A stretch of DNA of 64,000 bases from Arenibacter antarcticus (GCF_041320605.1 NZ_CP166679.1:434001-498000); one strand, 5' to 3'; positions 1-9,650 are shown, counted from the first letter of the stretch. A program made the numbers and translations. Notes: generated by a model from the letters alone, not told the origin.

Positions 1-1277
1 TTTCCTCCTATATGGCCCACCCATTTCATAGCATACCCAACTTTTTGTTCATTGCCCTTAAAACTGACATCATAGCTAACCGGCCCATGATGGGTATAGA
101 TCACCGTGTCATACACCGTAGCCTTATTCCTCACCCTAATAGCTTCTATTCGTTTATCGCTATCCTTTAACTGGCCATCATAATGGTATTTCGTTCTTGT
201 TGCATCGCTAAACTGGATCTTATACCAGTCCTTAACATCCCTAGTAGCATTGGTAACTCCCCATGAAATATCGTTATTGAAACCAATAATTATCCCTAAT
301 GCACCCGGAAGCGTTGCTCCATAAGTATTTTTAGAGGGAGTAGCCAACTGCATGGCAAACCAAATAGAAGGTAGTTTAAGGCCTAGGTGAGGATCATTGG
401 CAAGGATCGCATTACCAGAATATGATTTTTGGGGCCCCACTGCCCAGTTATTACTACCGTTATCTGGATGTGGTTTTTCCATAGTTTCCACAAAATAGTC
501 TTGGGGAAGCGAACCTGTGGGCACTTCATTTAAGGTTACCTGCCAATGGTCCCATCCTACCTCTTTGGGAATCACTGGATCTACAATATCAAAAAAATCG
601 GGATAAAAAAGATCAAACCTTTCTTTCCCATAGGTGTTTAAAAAATTGGTGTATTCCAAATCGGAATCCCCGCCTGCCAACATATCGGTCATATACATAA
701 GCAAAAGGGCAGTCTTTTTTATGGTCCATGGTTCGGGGCTGTAATCTAGCAATTTATATTCCACGGGATAGTCCTTTGGCTTTAGCTGATCAATATAGGC
801 GTTTACCCCCTCTTTGTAGGCTTCCAGAAAACTCATAGTTTCTGGATCTTCCTGCATTTTAATCAAGCTGTTTTCTGCTCCGAACACCATTCCTTTTCGC
901 CTTTGTGCCCTGTCAAATTCCAAGGCAGCATCGCCTACAATTTCGGAAACCCTTCCTGCAGCAGCATGAGTCTGAAACTCCATTTGCCACAACCTGTGTT
1001 TTGCCGTTATATACCCCTGCGCCTTGTAAAGATCAGTATCGTTCTGGGCAAAAATATGCGGGATCAACTGCGCATCATAGCTTATAGATACCGCTTCATT
1101 AAGTCCCTCCAACACCAACTCTTTATCCTCCCCCGTTTCGGAATGCTCATTTTGCCAAGCTCCATGTACGGGATCCAAGAACTTTCCAATAGGGGGAATA
1201 CTGCCAAATTTTGTGTTCAATCCAAAAAATACCGCCAATACCAAAAGTAAGGACAGTAAAAATTTTAAATTCTTCAT
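1..1277 (-). CDS. Penicillin acylase family protein (3' end beyond window)
   Basis: N-terminal nucleophile hydrolase of the penicillin amidase family, exported to the periplasm. These enzymes cleave amide bonds in beta-lactams or acyl-homoserine lactones; the natural substrate here is unknown. The reading frame is open to the window edge, giving about 425 residues, so the C-terminal half is missing. The start codon at 1277 is followed by a signal peptide (MKNLKFLLSLLLVLAVFFG). The alpha-chain motif QGYITAKHRLWQME is visible. The autocatalytic cleavage site is NGSNNWA, with the nucleophile Ser at about residue 275, followed by the typical LANDPHLGLKLPS and YTHHGPV motifs. All diagnostic residues in view are present, so the gene looks functional. 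It is transcribed alone as far as can be seen. Confidence 0.92.
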   Translation of the reverse strand, partial: MKNLKFLLSLLLVLAVFFGLNTKFGSIPPIGKFLDPVHGAWQNEHSETGEDKELVLEGLNEAVSISYDAQLIPHIFAQNDTDLYKAQGYITAKHRLWQMEFQTHAAAGRVSEIVGDAALEFDRAQRRKGMVFGAENSLIKMQEDPETMSFLEAYKEGVNAYIDQLKPKDYPVEYKLLDYSPEPWTIKKTALLLMYMTDMLAGGDSDLEYTNFLNTYGKERFDLFYPDFFDIVDPVIPKEVGWDHWQVTLNEVPTGSLPQDYFVETMEKPHPDNGSNNWAVGPQKSYSGNAILANDPHLGLKLPSIWFAMQLATPSKNTYGATLPGALGIIIGFNNDISWGVTNATRDVKDWYKIQFSDATRTKYHYDGQLKDSDKRIEAIRVRNKATVYDTVIYTHHGPVSYDVSFKGNEQKVGYAMKWVGHIGG

Positions 1278-1498
1278 AAGTAAGTATCTAATTGCTTAAA
1301 AATAACAAAATAATCTGAAGGAAATTGGCAGAAGTTTTTCCGCCTTTTAAAATAGCTCCCTATTTAAATGATAGAAAAAAAATGGATTAAAACTTGATTG
1401 CGCGTATTTGGAAAGAGGAATCGGATGCCCCCATATTTACGTTGGGGTTTAAGTTAACAAAGATTGAGTCTAAAGGTTCTTATAACCCTTATTAAACG

Positions 1499-1526
1499 TA
1501 AAAAGCCTATCCAACGGACAGGCTCT
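1499..1526 (-). terminator. Terminator of the cold shock gene
   Basis: A 9-bp stem (1504-1512 with 1516-1524, one G-T pair) has a 3-nt loop and, on the minus strand, a run of T just after it. It lies about 30 bp past the stop codon of the cold shock gene. Confidence 0.7.
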
Positions 1527-1553
1527 AGGTCTTAAGAAATCAAAAAGTACTTA

Positions 1554-1745
1554 TTAAATAACTTTAACGTTTACCGCATTTAATCCTTTTTTTCCTTCTT
1601 TTAGTTCAAACTCAACTTCATCGCCTTCGCGAACTTCGTCGATTAAACCAGAGATGTGTACAAAATGTTCTTTGTTAGAACCTTCTTCGGTGATGAATCC
1701 AAATCCCTTGGCATCATTGAAAAATTTTACTATTCCTCTACTCAT
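1554..1745 (-). CDS. Cold shock domain protein
   Basis: A 63-residue CspA-type single-domain nucleic-acid-binding protein of the OB fold that acts as an RNA chaperone in the cytoplasm. RNP1 is KGFGFI (residues 13-18) and RNP2 is HFVHIS (residues 27-32). The N-terminal SRGIVKFFNDAKGFGFI matches the family closely. The length is typical. An upstream stretch of about 300 bp without a convincing gene fits the long 5' leader usual for cold-shock mRNAs. Confidence 0.95.
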   Translation of the reverse strand: MSRGIVKFFNDAKGFGFITEEGSNKEHFVHISGLIDEVREGDEVEFELKEGKKGLNAVNVKVI

Positions 1746-2050
1746 TACTAAAAATTAAATTAATTAAAACTTGTCAACCAAATATAGCTCCAAAAGTTTG
1801 AACCACAATCATTTAAACTGAAAAATTTTCTGTTTTTATTAAAATTATTTGGCACAATAAGTGATGAGGTCTTGTATTCTATTTTTTTAGTAATCGTGAT
1901 TTCCACCCTCCCTTTTAGTGTGCTAACGTGCGCATCACTATTGTTCATTATAGGTTTAATGTTTGCGTACCATTAATGGAACGGACTAACGCCTAGGTGC
2001 TGTATTTAAATCGCCTTAAAAACAACCTCCTTGCTTACAATGGGGAGGAA
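1746..2050 (-). other. Non-coding stretch, likely leader of the cold shock gene
   Basis: Contains a 62-codon frame on the minus strand (1760-1948) with no domain, no signal peptide and low-complexity composition. I read this as the long 5' untranslated region of the cold shock mRNA. No clear TAnnTTTG promoter element was found. Confidence 0.35.
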
Positions 2051-2479
2051 TTAGGATTTACTTCGCTTACCAGCCAATGACATCTGCCCTTGCGAAGAAT
2101 TGGCCTTTCCAGCTATGGAATTATCCTTTACTTCCAAGGCAACCATTACCTTTTCACCTTCCACCATAACTGAAAAGTTCATTTTATTTTTATTCACCGA
2201 AACCTCGGTAGCCTGCTTGGTATCGTATTGCAATTTCACCTTTACTACATACTCCTTGTTTTCTTTAGTTATTATTAAAAGGCCTTTACTATACTCATAA
2301 GGAACATCTGCTACTGTATATTCCCAAGTGCCAACAAAGGTATTTGGGGCTATCGCCTCCACTTCAGGGCTATCCAAATAATGGGGGACCGGATTGGTTT
2401 TGTTTGTCGCCATAAGGGAGACACTTGTCAGCATAAAAAACGTAACTGCAAAAAATAATTGTCCAAATTTTTTCATCAT
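2051..2479 (-). CDS. Small exported protein of unknown function
   Basis: 142 residues starting with a clear signal peptide (MMKKFGQLFFAVTFFMLTS, cleavage probably after SLMA). The mature part begins the fold with GTWEYTVADVPYEY and alternates short beta-like segments ending in GQMSLAGKRSKS, which suggests a small beta-barrel or lipocalin-like fold. I do not recognise a family. It is monocistronic and flanked by non-coding sequence. Most likely a periplasmic or outer-membrane-associated protein. Confidence 0.75.
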   Translation of the reverse strand: MMKKFGQLFFAVTFFMLTSVSLMATNKTNPVPHYLDSPEVEAIAPNTFVGTWEYTVADVPYEYSKGLLIITKENKEYVVKVKLQYDTKQATEVSVNKNKMNFSVMVEGEKVMVALEVKDNSIAGKANSSQGQMSLAGKRSKS

Positions 2480-2740
2480 GTATTTATATTAAGTTTGTTA
2501 TTGACTTTAAAACAAAACAACGGTATTCTATCAAATAACGTATCGGTTTACAAAATTCTGTGACCAAAAGACCTTTGGCTGTGATAAACGGGGAGTAGGC
2601 ATTAGCTTTGCCTAGCTGCTCTGGAAACTCCAGTTGGACTTAAAAAGTAGGTAGGCCCAAGTTCCTTAGGCTAAAAGGCTATGATAAAAAGGGTGTACCC
2701 AGGTAACTATTAGCCCGCTTTGCAAACCTTTAAATAGAAA

Positions 2741-2774
2741 AAGGGCGTACATGGAATTCACCAAATACGCCCTT
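2741..2774 (-). terminator. Terminator downstream of the outer-membrane barrel gene
   Basis: Perfect 9-bp stem (2741-2749 with 2766-2774) followed on the minus strand by a T-rich tail. A second small hairpin (2801-2807 with 2814-2820) sits just after the stop codon at 2828. Apart from these hairpins the gap 2480-2827 shows nothing recognisable. Confidence 0.7.
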
Positions 2775-2827
2775 AACTTTTTGTTCGGTAACCGAAAGTA
2801 TTTCTGCACTAAAGCAGAAAATCCAAG

Positions 2828-4582
2828 CTACAAATCAAATTTGTAGGTAGCTCCCGCTAAAATCTGAAAACCTTGTACTTTAAAATTGTTCCAACGCATG
2901 TAATTTTGATCCGCTATATTATTGGCCTTGACAAAGACGGACATCTGTTCATTAAAACGGTAACCTACATGTGCATTGGCATCAAAATAACTTTTTAAGC
3001 TAATTGATGTCATGGTAAAATCTTGGGGCTGGGTACCTGGCGATGCCACGGAGTACAAATCATCCCTTTCTCCTACATAAAACAAATTGGCTCCAGCAAA
3101 CCACTGCTCCCCTATCTGATAATCCATAAATAAAGAGCTGGTTAATGCGGGCAAGTTCCATGCGGGATTATCGGTTTCGGTATCGTAATCATATACTTGA
3201 GCATTGACCCCCAGGCTGAAATTACGGTTAATATCCACATTTAATTCCCCAAATATCCCCAAGGTTTTTACGTCGTCGTAAAAGACCTGGAAACTATTCC
3301 CATAATAATATCCTTTATTATCATCCCTAGTGGTATTCTCAGGATTCAGCATAAATAAAGGCTTTCTATTTTCTGCGGAATACGACCCCTTTATATTATA
3401 GCTTAGGTTGGGCAACAATTGACCTCTAAGCCCAATATATCCGTCATATTGTTGGTCTGTGGGCTGAATTTCCAAAGTGGGGGAGACATATGGATTTTCT
3501 TCCACATAACTGTAAAACGAATTTTGGTTTAATCCACCTTCAATTCCCCCATAGATTATAGCCACATCATCTAGCATTCTATAGGACGCAGTTACTTTGG
3601 GGTAGATATAAAAATTATTTTCTTTATTTTCTAAATCCATCCCATATACTAGATTTACCCCTAAATTCAAGGTTAAATCGTCCTTTAAAATATTGATGTT
3701 CGGATTTAATCCCACCTGTAAGAAGGAATATTTTATTTCCGGAGTTTTGGTATCATTACTAACCTCAGCATTTTTGAAATTACCTCCCAAATAATCTACC
3801 TTAGTTTTAATAGTCAGCAACTCATCCCCAATTGGGGCTTCTAAAACAGGCTCTAAAACAGCTCTATTTTCCCCTGATTTTGTTGCATCCCAGAACCGCC
3901 TTACCAATAGGTGTGCACTTTTGAAAAAAGAATCTTCCATAGAAACATAGGCACCGGCATGGACATTAAAATAGTTTTGTTTTTCGTCCATAGCACTTAC
4001 CAATTCCTCAGTATAATACCCATTGGGAATACCGTACCAGTTATACATCTGATGTTGAAAACCCATATTGGCACCCCAACTTAAGTCCCTATCGTATTTG
4101 GAATACTTACCATCTAACTTAGAATTATAAAACACATTATCCAAGGCAGTACCATCTATTTCGCCTCGAGAAGAATGATGATTTAGGGAAATATCCAAAC
4201 GTTCATCCCTATTTAACGCCCTACTGGTATAAAAATCTAGCAAGGCATTGTTATAATTCCCCAAACCAATGGAGGCTGAGGTATTAAAAAATTTTGGTGG
4301 AGGCGTTTTCTTCACGCCAGTAGCCTTCCCCTTGGAAGGTGTAAAAGTTGATGCCACAGGTACCGAAAAGATACTATAGGTAATTGGTTTCTTTTGTAGT
4401 ACTATAGAATCGTTCAAGCTTGGGAGGGACTTGATCTTAAAGGCATCTGAAATTGATGGGGTGTACGCTTTAATAACGGTGACCGTCTCTGTTCCAATGT
4501 CTTTTTTGTCTTCGTCCTGTGCTTGTGAGGTCTGAAAAACTCCGACCAAGGCAAACAGGCTTAATTTTATATAATTGTGCAT
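2828..4582 (-). CDS. Outer-membrane beta-barrel, TonB-dependent-receptor-like without a plug
   Basis: About 584 residues. The start at 4582 gives the signal peptide MHNYIKLSLFALVGVFQ ending at SQA. A start 36 bp upstream (4618) is also open but would overlap the preceding TPR gene by 11 bp. Residues 20-45 resemble the region before the plug in TonB receptors (ETVTVIKAYTPSISDAFKI), but no plug domain follows: the sequence goes through a short proline-rich linker directly into beta-strand-rich barrel repeats running to the terminal strand ending YKFDL. The final aromatic residue fits an outer-membrane barrel. It is translationally linked to the TPR gene upstream, so the two probably form one envelope assembly or transport unit. 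Confidence 0.8.
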   Translation of the reverse strand: MHNYIKLSLFALVGVFQTSQAQDEDKKDIGTETVTVIKAYTPSISDAFKIKSLPSLNDSIVLQKKPITYSIFSVPVASTFTPSKGKATGVKKTPPPKFFNTSASIGLGNYNNALLDFYTSRALNRDERLDISLNHHSSRGEIDGTALDNVFYNSKLDGKYSKYDRDLSWGANMGFQHQMYNWYGIPNGYYTEELVSAMDEKQNYFNVHAGAYVSMEDSFFKSAHLLVRRFWDATKSGENRAVLEPVLEAPIGDELLTIKTKVDYLGGNFKNAEVSNDTKTPEIKYSFLQVGLNPNINILKDDLTLNLGVNLVYGMDLENKENNFYIYPKVTASYRMLDDVAIIYGGIEGGLNQNSFYSYVEENPYVSPTLEIQPTDQQYDGYIGLRGQLLPNLSYNIKGSYSAENRKPLFMLNPENTTRDDNKGYYYGNSFQVFYDDVKTLGIFGELNVDINRNFSLGVNAQVYDYDTETDNPAWNLPALTSSLFMDYQIGEQWFAGANLFYVGERDDLYSVASPGTQPQDFTMTSISLKSYFDANAHVGYRFNEQMSVFVKANNIADQNYMRWNNFKVQGFQILAGATYKFDL

Positions 4583-4607
4583 ATAATGTTCTTTTTGCTG
4601 GGATTTT

Positions 4608-7600
4608 CTAGTTCCCATTCGGGTTTATTGAGGAATTACTTTGGGCTTCTTTTGCTTTAATAATGACCGACTCTTTTTTAGCTTCATCAACGATGGTAGG
4701 ATACTCCCCAAAGTTTGCGATTACGCTATCCAAAATATAGGTCGCCTGAAAAGCATCTCCTAAAGCATAGAAGTTTTTAGCCATAAGGATCAAGCCTTTT
4801 GCACTCCATTCCTTATACCCGGCATAATCCTTCGCCAATTTCTGGACCGAGGCATTGGAGGCCTCATAGTTTTGGGTCTTATTTTTAAAATAAGCATCAT
4901 AGAACAGTGCTTCTGCAGCCAAATCGCCAGTGGCAATTTTAAGCACTTCCGCATAAGCGGTTTTAGCTCTATTTTCATCATTGGTCTTAATTGCCGATCT
5001 CGCAATCATAATATGGGCATCGCTCTTAATACGGTTGTCAATTTTTGAGGTTGCCAATACTTTCCCCGCATATTCTATCGTTTTATTGAAATTGGACTGC
5101 TCATAATACCCTTTCATAAGATTGGAACGGGCAAAAGTAACGTTCTGTTGAATTTGCGCACTAGCCTCCAATTGCTCTAAATAAGGAATTGCGGTTACAT
5201 AATCATTTTTGCCTGCATAAATCTCACACACCCGCGTAAGTGCCTGCTCGGCATACTCATTGTTCCCTTTTCCTGCAACATTCTTAAAATACGGTAAGGC
5301 CTTATCTTTTTGTCCTTTCCCAAAATATAGTTGTGCAAGGTTAAAATTGGCCTTTAAGGCATTTAATCCATTAGGGAATTGTTTTACATATCCCTCATAC
5401 CCTTTAATAGCGGCATCTAACTTGCCTTCCATATTTTGTTTGTCAGCAGATTCAAAGGTAGCATTGTCCAATTCTGCATCGGTCACCTCTACAAAGTCGA
5501 GCCCATCTACCCACTGGGCATACTCATTTACCCTTCCTAGGTCAACATAGATCAATTTGGCCGTGGTTACTGCCTGTAGTGCTTCTTGGCTATTGGGATG
5601 GTCTCTTACCACGGTTTTGAATTTCACCAAAGCCTCTTCGTTCCTATTGGCGTTATAATGTACTAATCCCTGTCTCATCATTGCCTGAGGCACTAGGGAA
5701 CTTCCTCTATACTCCCGGATTAACTGGTCGTATAACTGCAATCCCTTCTCTATGTTGTTAGCACGTATATAGGAATTTGCCAATTCAAAAAGCGCATCAT
5801 CCTTTAAGGTAGAATTGGGATATTTGGAAACAAAATTGGTAAGCTCCTCTATTTTTGTGGCACTTCTATCCACAAATCCATAACTCAATGCTTTTTGATA
5901 AGCGGCATAATCCCGCTCTGGAATATTCCTGGCTATAGCCTTGTTATAGGTTTCAATTGCTGGCCAATATTTGCTGCTTACAAAATAGCTATCGCCCAAA
6001 CGCAAATAGGCATCGTTTAATTTTTCAACCTCAGCCCTGTTGGCCTCCACATAATTGCTAAAGGCGGTGATTGCCCCAGTGTAATTTTTCAGTTTAAAAT
6101 AGGCATAGGCCAAATTATAATCTACATCCTTATATTCTGGGGTAGATCTTGAGGCGGCATTTTGTTTGAATGCCATATATCCTGCTACAGCTTCCTCGAA
6201 GTGGTTCATGGAAAAATCGGATTCTGCTTTCCAGTAACTTGCCCTCGCTTTAAATTTTTGATCCTCTGCATTGTCCAAGGATTTTTTAAAGGCCAGTGAA
6301 GCACCTTCGTAATTGGTTTCCAAAAACAATTCTACGCCTCTATAAAATGCCACTTTTTGATAGGTAGCCTTGCTTGCATAATTTTTGTTGGTCTCTAAAA
6401 GCAACATAGCCCCTTCAAAATTCTTTGAGGTAATATAAGAGTCCACCAAGAGATCCTGAATTTCTTCCTTATGTGGTCCGTTCGGATATTTTTGTAAAAA
6501 GGTGGTCAGCACCTTAGGTACCGGTTCATAGGCATTTCCTATCTCGTAGCTTAGGCGGGCGTAATTTAGGTAGGCATCCTTCTGAATTTCTTTATTAAAA
6601 TCCATTTGGGAAGCATTTTTAAATGCATTCAGGGCTTCCTGCTTTTTTTGCAATTTAAGATAACACTCTGCCAAATGATAATAGGCATTCTGCGAAACAT
6701 CGCTGTTACCATCAATAATCTTATTGAACTGCTGTATTGCATTGGCATAATCGCCTTGCATATAATAGGAGTAGCCCAACAAATAATAGTCCGTATTGCT
6801 CCATTTACCTCTTTTCCCCTTGTATTCAGTTAGATACGGAACGGCATTTTCATACTGTTTAAGGTTGAAATAACTCTCCCCAATAATTTTATTGAGTTCC
6901 GATACCTCTGTCCTGTCAGATTTCGCCAATTGCTTCTTGGCCAAAGTAATAGCCTCCTCAAACTTACCTAGTTTAAAGTTCATATCTGCCTGATAGTACG
7001 ACAATTTTTCGTCCAGAATGTCCTGGTCGGCAATTTGATCGAAACGCAGATTGGCCCCTACATAATCGTCTTCCTGATACGCTATATACCCCAAGTAGTA
7101 CTTCGCTTGGGAACCGTAGGTCCGCGAAGTGGTCACCTTGTTTAAGTATCGTTCTGCTTCTTCCGGCTTATTTGAGGAAAACAAGGCATAACCATTGTTA
7201 AAGTTAAACCGTTCCATATCCTTACGAGACAGGGAATTTTGATCTACCTTGGCATACCATTTTAAGGCATAGGGATATTTCCCCGTTTCAAAATAGTAAT
7301 CCGCTACATCTATATAGGCCGAATTGCGTTTGGTTGAAGTGGGGTAATTTTCTACAAAATCCTCCATCAACCTATCCGCACCAAGCTGATTTAGGCGAAT
7401 AGCAGCATTTGCCGCATAATAAGCGCTGTTGGCCTGTGTCTCCACATCCCTAGTATTGCGCTGCACCGATTCAAAGATTGTTTGTGCTGCTTGAAACTGT
7501 TTGTTGTTATACAATGCCAAAGCCTCTTGATAGTCTTTTTGGTCATGCGTATAAATTTTTGACTCTTGGGAAACACCATAAAACATGGATCCGACAAAGC

Positions 7601-7631
7601 ACAGTATTACAGCGGTTTTTTTTCTTAGCAT
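4608..7631 (-). CDS. Large exported tetratricopeptide repeat protein
   Basis: 1007 residues with an N-terminal signal peptide (MLRKKTAVILCFVGSMFYGVS). Almost the whole mature protein is tandem TPR/Sel1-like helical pairs with the usual pattern, such as YYLGYSYYMQGDYANAIQQF and ALFELANSYIRANNIEKG. These make an extended protein-binding solenoid, presumably periplasmic. The gene for a plug-less outer-membrane barrel overlaps or abuts its 3' end, which points to a shared role. The FtsE gene diverges from it across about 150 bp. No enzymatic domain is seen. Confidence 0.85.
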   Translation of the reverse strand: MLRKKTAVILCFVGSMFYGVSQESKIYTHDQKDYQEALALYNNKQFQAAQTIFESVQRNTRDVETQANSAYYAANAAIRLNQLGADRLMEDFVENYPTSTKRNSAYIDVADYYFETGKYPYALKWYAKVDQNSLSRKDMERFNFNNGYALFSSNKPEEAERYLNKVTTSRTYGSQAKYYLGYIAYQEDDYVGANLRFDQIADQDILDEKLSYYQADMNFKLGKFEEAITLAKKQLAKSDRTEVSELNKIIGESYFNLKQYENAVPYLTEYKGKRGKWSNTDYYLLGYSYYMQGDYANAIQQFNKIIDGNSDVSQNAYYHLAECYLKLQKKQEALNAFKNASQMDFNKEIQKDAYLNYARLSYEIGNAYEPVPKVLTTFLQKYPNGPHKEEIQDLLVDSYITSKNFEGAMLLLETNKNYASKATYQKVAFYRGVELFLETNYEGASLAFKKSLDNAEDQKFKARASYWKAESDFSMNHFEEAVAGYMAFKQNAASRSTPEYKDVDYNLAYAYFKLKNYTGAITAFSNYVEANRAEVEKLNDAYLRLGDSYFVSSKYWPAIETYNKAIARNIPERDYAAYQKALSYGFVDRSATKIEELTNFVSKYPNSTLKDDALFELANSYIRANNIEKGLQLYDQLIREYRGSSLVPQAMMRQGLVHYNANRNEEALVKFKTVVRDHPNSQEALQAVTTAKLIYVDLGRVNEYAQWVDGLDFVEVTDAELDNATFESADKQNMEGKLDAAIKGYEGYVKQFPNGLNALKANFNLAQLYFGKGQKDKALPYFKNVAGKGNNEYAEQALTRVCEIYAGKNDYVTAIPYLEQLEASAQIQQNVTFARSNLMKGYYEQSNFNKTIEYAGKVLATSKIDNRIKSDAHIMIARSAIKTNDENRAKTAYAEVLKIATGDLAAEALFYDAYFKNKTQNYEASNASVQKLAKDYAGYKEWSAKGLILMAKNFYALGDAFQATYILDSVIANFGEYPTIVDEAKKESVIIKAKEAQSNSSINPNGN

Positions 7632-7779
7632 AATGTTCTCTAATAGTTAAGAGTTACCGTTTATTAATTTAGATAACGATAAATATTGTTCTCAAGTATA
7701 TTATAAAGAAAAAGATTTTTTAAGTAGAATGGGCCATAATCCAAAGGAACTTATTACATTTATATCAACATTGAGAACT

Positions 7780-8463
7780 ATGGGCGAGAGCATATTGAAG
7801 CTGAAGGATGTAGCAGTATTTCAGGGAGAAAATTTAGTATTAAACGACATAAGCCTAGAAATTAAAAAAGGTGAATTCGTATATCTTATAGGAAAGACCG
7901 GAAGCGGGAAAAGCAGTTTTATGAAAATGCTCTACGGAGACCTACCCTTAAAGCAAGGGAGTGGTTCCATTGTAGATTTTGACCTTAAGACATTAAAGGA
8001 AAAGGACATTCCCTATCTAAGGCGAAAGTTAGGAGTGGTTTTCCAAGATTTTAAATTGCTACCAGACCGAAATATAAACAACAATCTATTCTTTGTACTC
8101 AAGGCTACTGGTTGGAAAGACCAGAGCTTGATGAATGCCAAAGTGGAGGAAGTTTTGGGAAAGGTAGACATGAAAACCAAAGGCTTTAAATTTCCACACG
8201 AATTATCAGGTGGGGAACAACAACGGATCGCCATTGCCCGCGCCTTATTGAACGACCCCGATCTTATTTTGGCCGACGAGCCTACTGGAAACCTTGATCC
8301 GCAGACCAGTGTGGAGGTTATGAAGGTGCTCCAAGAAATAAATAAGACAGGAAGAACCATTTTAATGGCTACACACGATTACGCCCTGATCTTGAAATAT
8401 CCTTCCAAGACCCTTAAGTGCGATGGCAATAAAGTTTTCGAGGTAATCCAAAGAGCAGTTTAA
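7780..8463 (+). CDS. ftsE: FtsE-type ABC transporter ATP-binding protein
   Basis: 227 residues from the ATG at 7780; an earlier in-frame ATG at 7729 adds 17 residues that are not part of the ABC domain. Walker A GKTGSGKS (38-45), Q-loop VFQDFKLLPD (87-96), signature LSGGEQQR (142-149) and Walker B LILADEP followed by TGNLD (to about 173) are intact. The FQDFKLLPD stretch and the closing helix are typical of FtsE, the ATPase that works with membrane protein FtsX to control peptidoglycan hydrolases at division. No ftsX lies next to it, as is common in flavobacteria. Confidence 0.88.
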   Translation: MGESILKLKDVAVFQGENLVLNDISLEIKKGEFVYLIGKTGSGKSSFMKMLYGDLPLKQGSGSIVDFDLKTLKEKDIPYLRRKLGVVFQDFKLLPDRNINNNLFFVLKATGWKDQSLMNAKVEEVLGKVDMKTKGFKFPHELSGGEQQRIAIARALLNDPDLILADEPTGNLDPQTSVEVMKVLQEINKTGRTILMATHDYALILKYPSKTLKCDGNKVFEVIQRAV

Positions 8464-8816
8464 TCACTAGTATATTTCTCGGAATTTTGTATTTTGACTA
8501 ATCGAAAAACCAGGTCCATAAACGGGTATGTGTACATTATAAGCGTAGGAATCTTTAGACTGAAGGCACGTACAACACTAAAATTGTATGTCGATCTTTC
8601 ACCGAGAGCGATCATCATATCAAACAGATTTTATCTACAGTCGTTCATTTTTATAAAACGATTATCCGCAACTTATTTCTGTAAAACTTTGTCGGGATAC
8701 CCCTCGCCAACCCCATAGTTTACAGGACAAATACATTTCAACTTTCCTTAAAGTCGTTTCACTTGCAAATTTCCACACTTCACTCAATTCCCGTCGAAAT
8801 CAGCAATACATGATGC
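8464..8816. other. Gap between ftsE and the repeat-protein gene
   Basis: No gene is supported. A 74-codon frame at 8494 starts with TTG and has no coding features. A short inverted repeat (TCGTT/AACGA, about 8641-8661) is present. The promoter of the next gene lies at the right end. Confidence 0.4.
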
Positions 8817-8824
8817 TATCTTTG
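8817..8824 (+). promoter_or_regulatory. -7 element TATCTTTG before the repeat-protein gene
   Basis: Exact match to the Bacteroidota -7 consensus TAnnTTTG. Transcription would start near 8829, so the ATG at 8833 would have almost no leader. The ATG at 8869, which also begins a standard signal peptide, is therefore the likely start. Confidence 0.6.
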
Positions 8825-8868
8825 TACTTGTAATGAAATTAAAGAGTACAATTAAAAATATAGATCAG

Positions 8869-9579
8869 ATGAAAAATATACATATACTATTAGGAGTTGG
8901 GATGTTATCTACCCTTCTTCTTTCCTTTACCACTAATAATAAATACGGAGAATCCGTTGGCCATATTGGAACTTTTTCTAGCACAACAGAAACCTACGGA
9001 CTTTTTGAAGAAACACTTTCGAAAGATGAGGCAGCAAGAAAATTATCTCCTGAAGAAATTTCCGTAATTGACCTTGAAGAAGACGTTGTTCTTGACTTTA
9101 ATACGGCAGAATATCTGCCCATTGGTTTTAATGCCTATGCCGGAACGGAGCCAGACATCAATAACTTGGTAGTAGAAAAAAAAGACGAAGAAATTGTTCT
9201 GAATTTTAATACCGCAGAATACCTCCCCATTGGCTTTAATGCCTATGCTGGAATGAATCTAGACCTCAATGATATAACAATAGAAGAATCAGAAGAAGAA
9301 ATTGTTCTGAATTTTAATACTGCAAATTACCTGCCTATTGGTTTCAACGCCTATAGCGGAATGAAGTTAGACCTAGATGATATTGTAGTAGAGGAGCTGG
9401 AAGAAGAAATAGTTCTGAATTTTAATACTGCAGAATACCTGCCTATTGGTTTTAACGCCTATAGTGGAATGGAGTTAGACCTAAATGATATTGTAGTAGA
9501 GGAGTTGGAAGAAGAAATTGAACTTGGTGATGAAGTCAAAAATTACCTACCTGTAGGATTTGACCCATACACCAGATAA
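8869..9579 (+). CDS. Exported protein of five 36-residue repeats (YLPIGFNAY repeat)
   Basis: About 236 residues with the signal peptide MKNIHILLGVGMLSTLLLSF. Residues from about 73 onward are tandem repeats with core NFNTAEYLPIGFNAYAGM followed by an acidic LDLNDIxVEE segment. The last unit is diverged and ends YLPVGFDPYTR. The protein is strongly acidic. I do not recognise a family; the regular Tyr/Phe/Gly motif followed by an acidic stretch suggests a repeated binding unit or a surface fibre. It stands just upstream of a LytS/LytTR pair in the same direction but is separated from it by a strong terminator, so it is a separate transcript. Confidence 0.8.
   Translation: MKNIHILLGVGMLSTLLLSFTTNNKYGESVGHIGTFSSTTETYGLFEETLSKDEAARKLSPEEISVIDLEEDVVLDFNTAEYLPIGFNAYAGTEPDINNLVVEKKDEEIVLNFNTAEYLPIGFNAYAGMNLDLNDITIEESEEEIVLNFNTANYLPIGFNAYSGMKLDLDDIVVEELEEEIVLNFNTAEYLPIGFNAYSGMELDLNDIVVEELEEEIELGDEVKNYLPVGFDPYTR
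9085..9579 (+). repeat. 108-bp coding tandem repeats
   Basis: Unit starts fall at 9085, 9193, 9301, 9409 and 9517, an exact 108-bp period. The middle units are nearly identical in DNA sequence and the first and last are diverged. This indicates expansion by unequal crossing over or slippage inside the gene. Confidence 0.9.
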
Positions 9580-9614
9580 AAATTAGTTTACTAGGTTAGT
9601 TGGTTAGTAAAGTT

Positions 9615-9650
9615 AGGCCTTTGGCAAGTTGCCAGAGGCCTTTCGCTTTC
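9615..9650 (+). terminator. Terminator after the repeat-protein gene
   Basis: An 11-bp stem (9615-9625 with 9631-9641, one G-T pair) and 5-nt loop, followed by a T-rich tail. Confidence 0.8.

Noticed and set aside
1760..1948. A 62-codon frame upstream of the cold shock gene
   Set aside because: Low-complexity product with no family; the position fits the cold-shock mRNA leader.
8494..8718. A 74-codon frame after ftsE
   Set aside because: TTG start, no signal or domain, and composition like the surrounding non-coding DNA.
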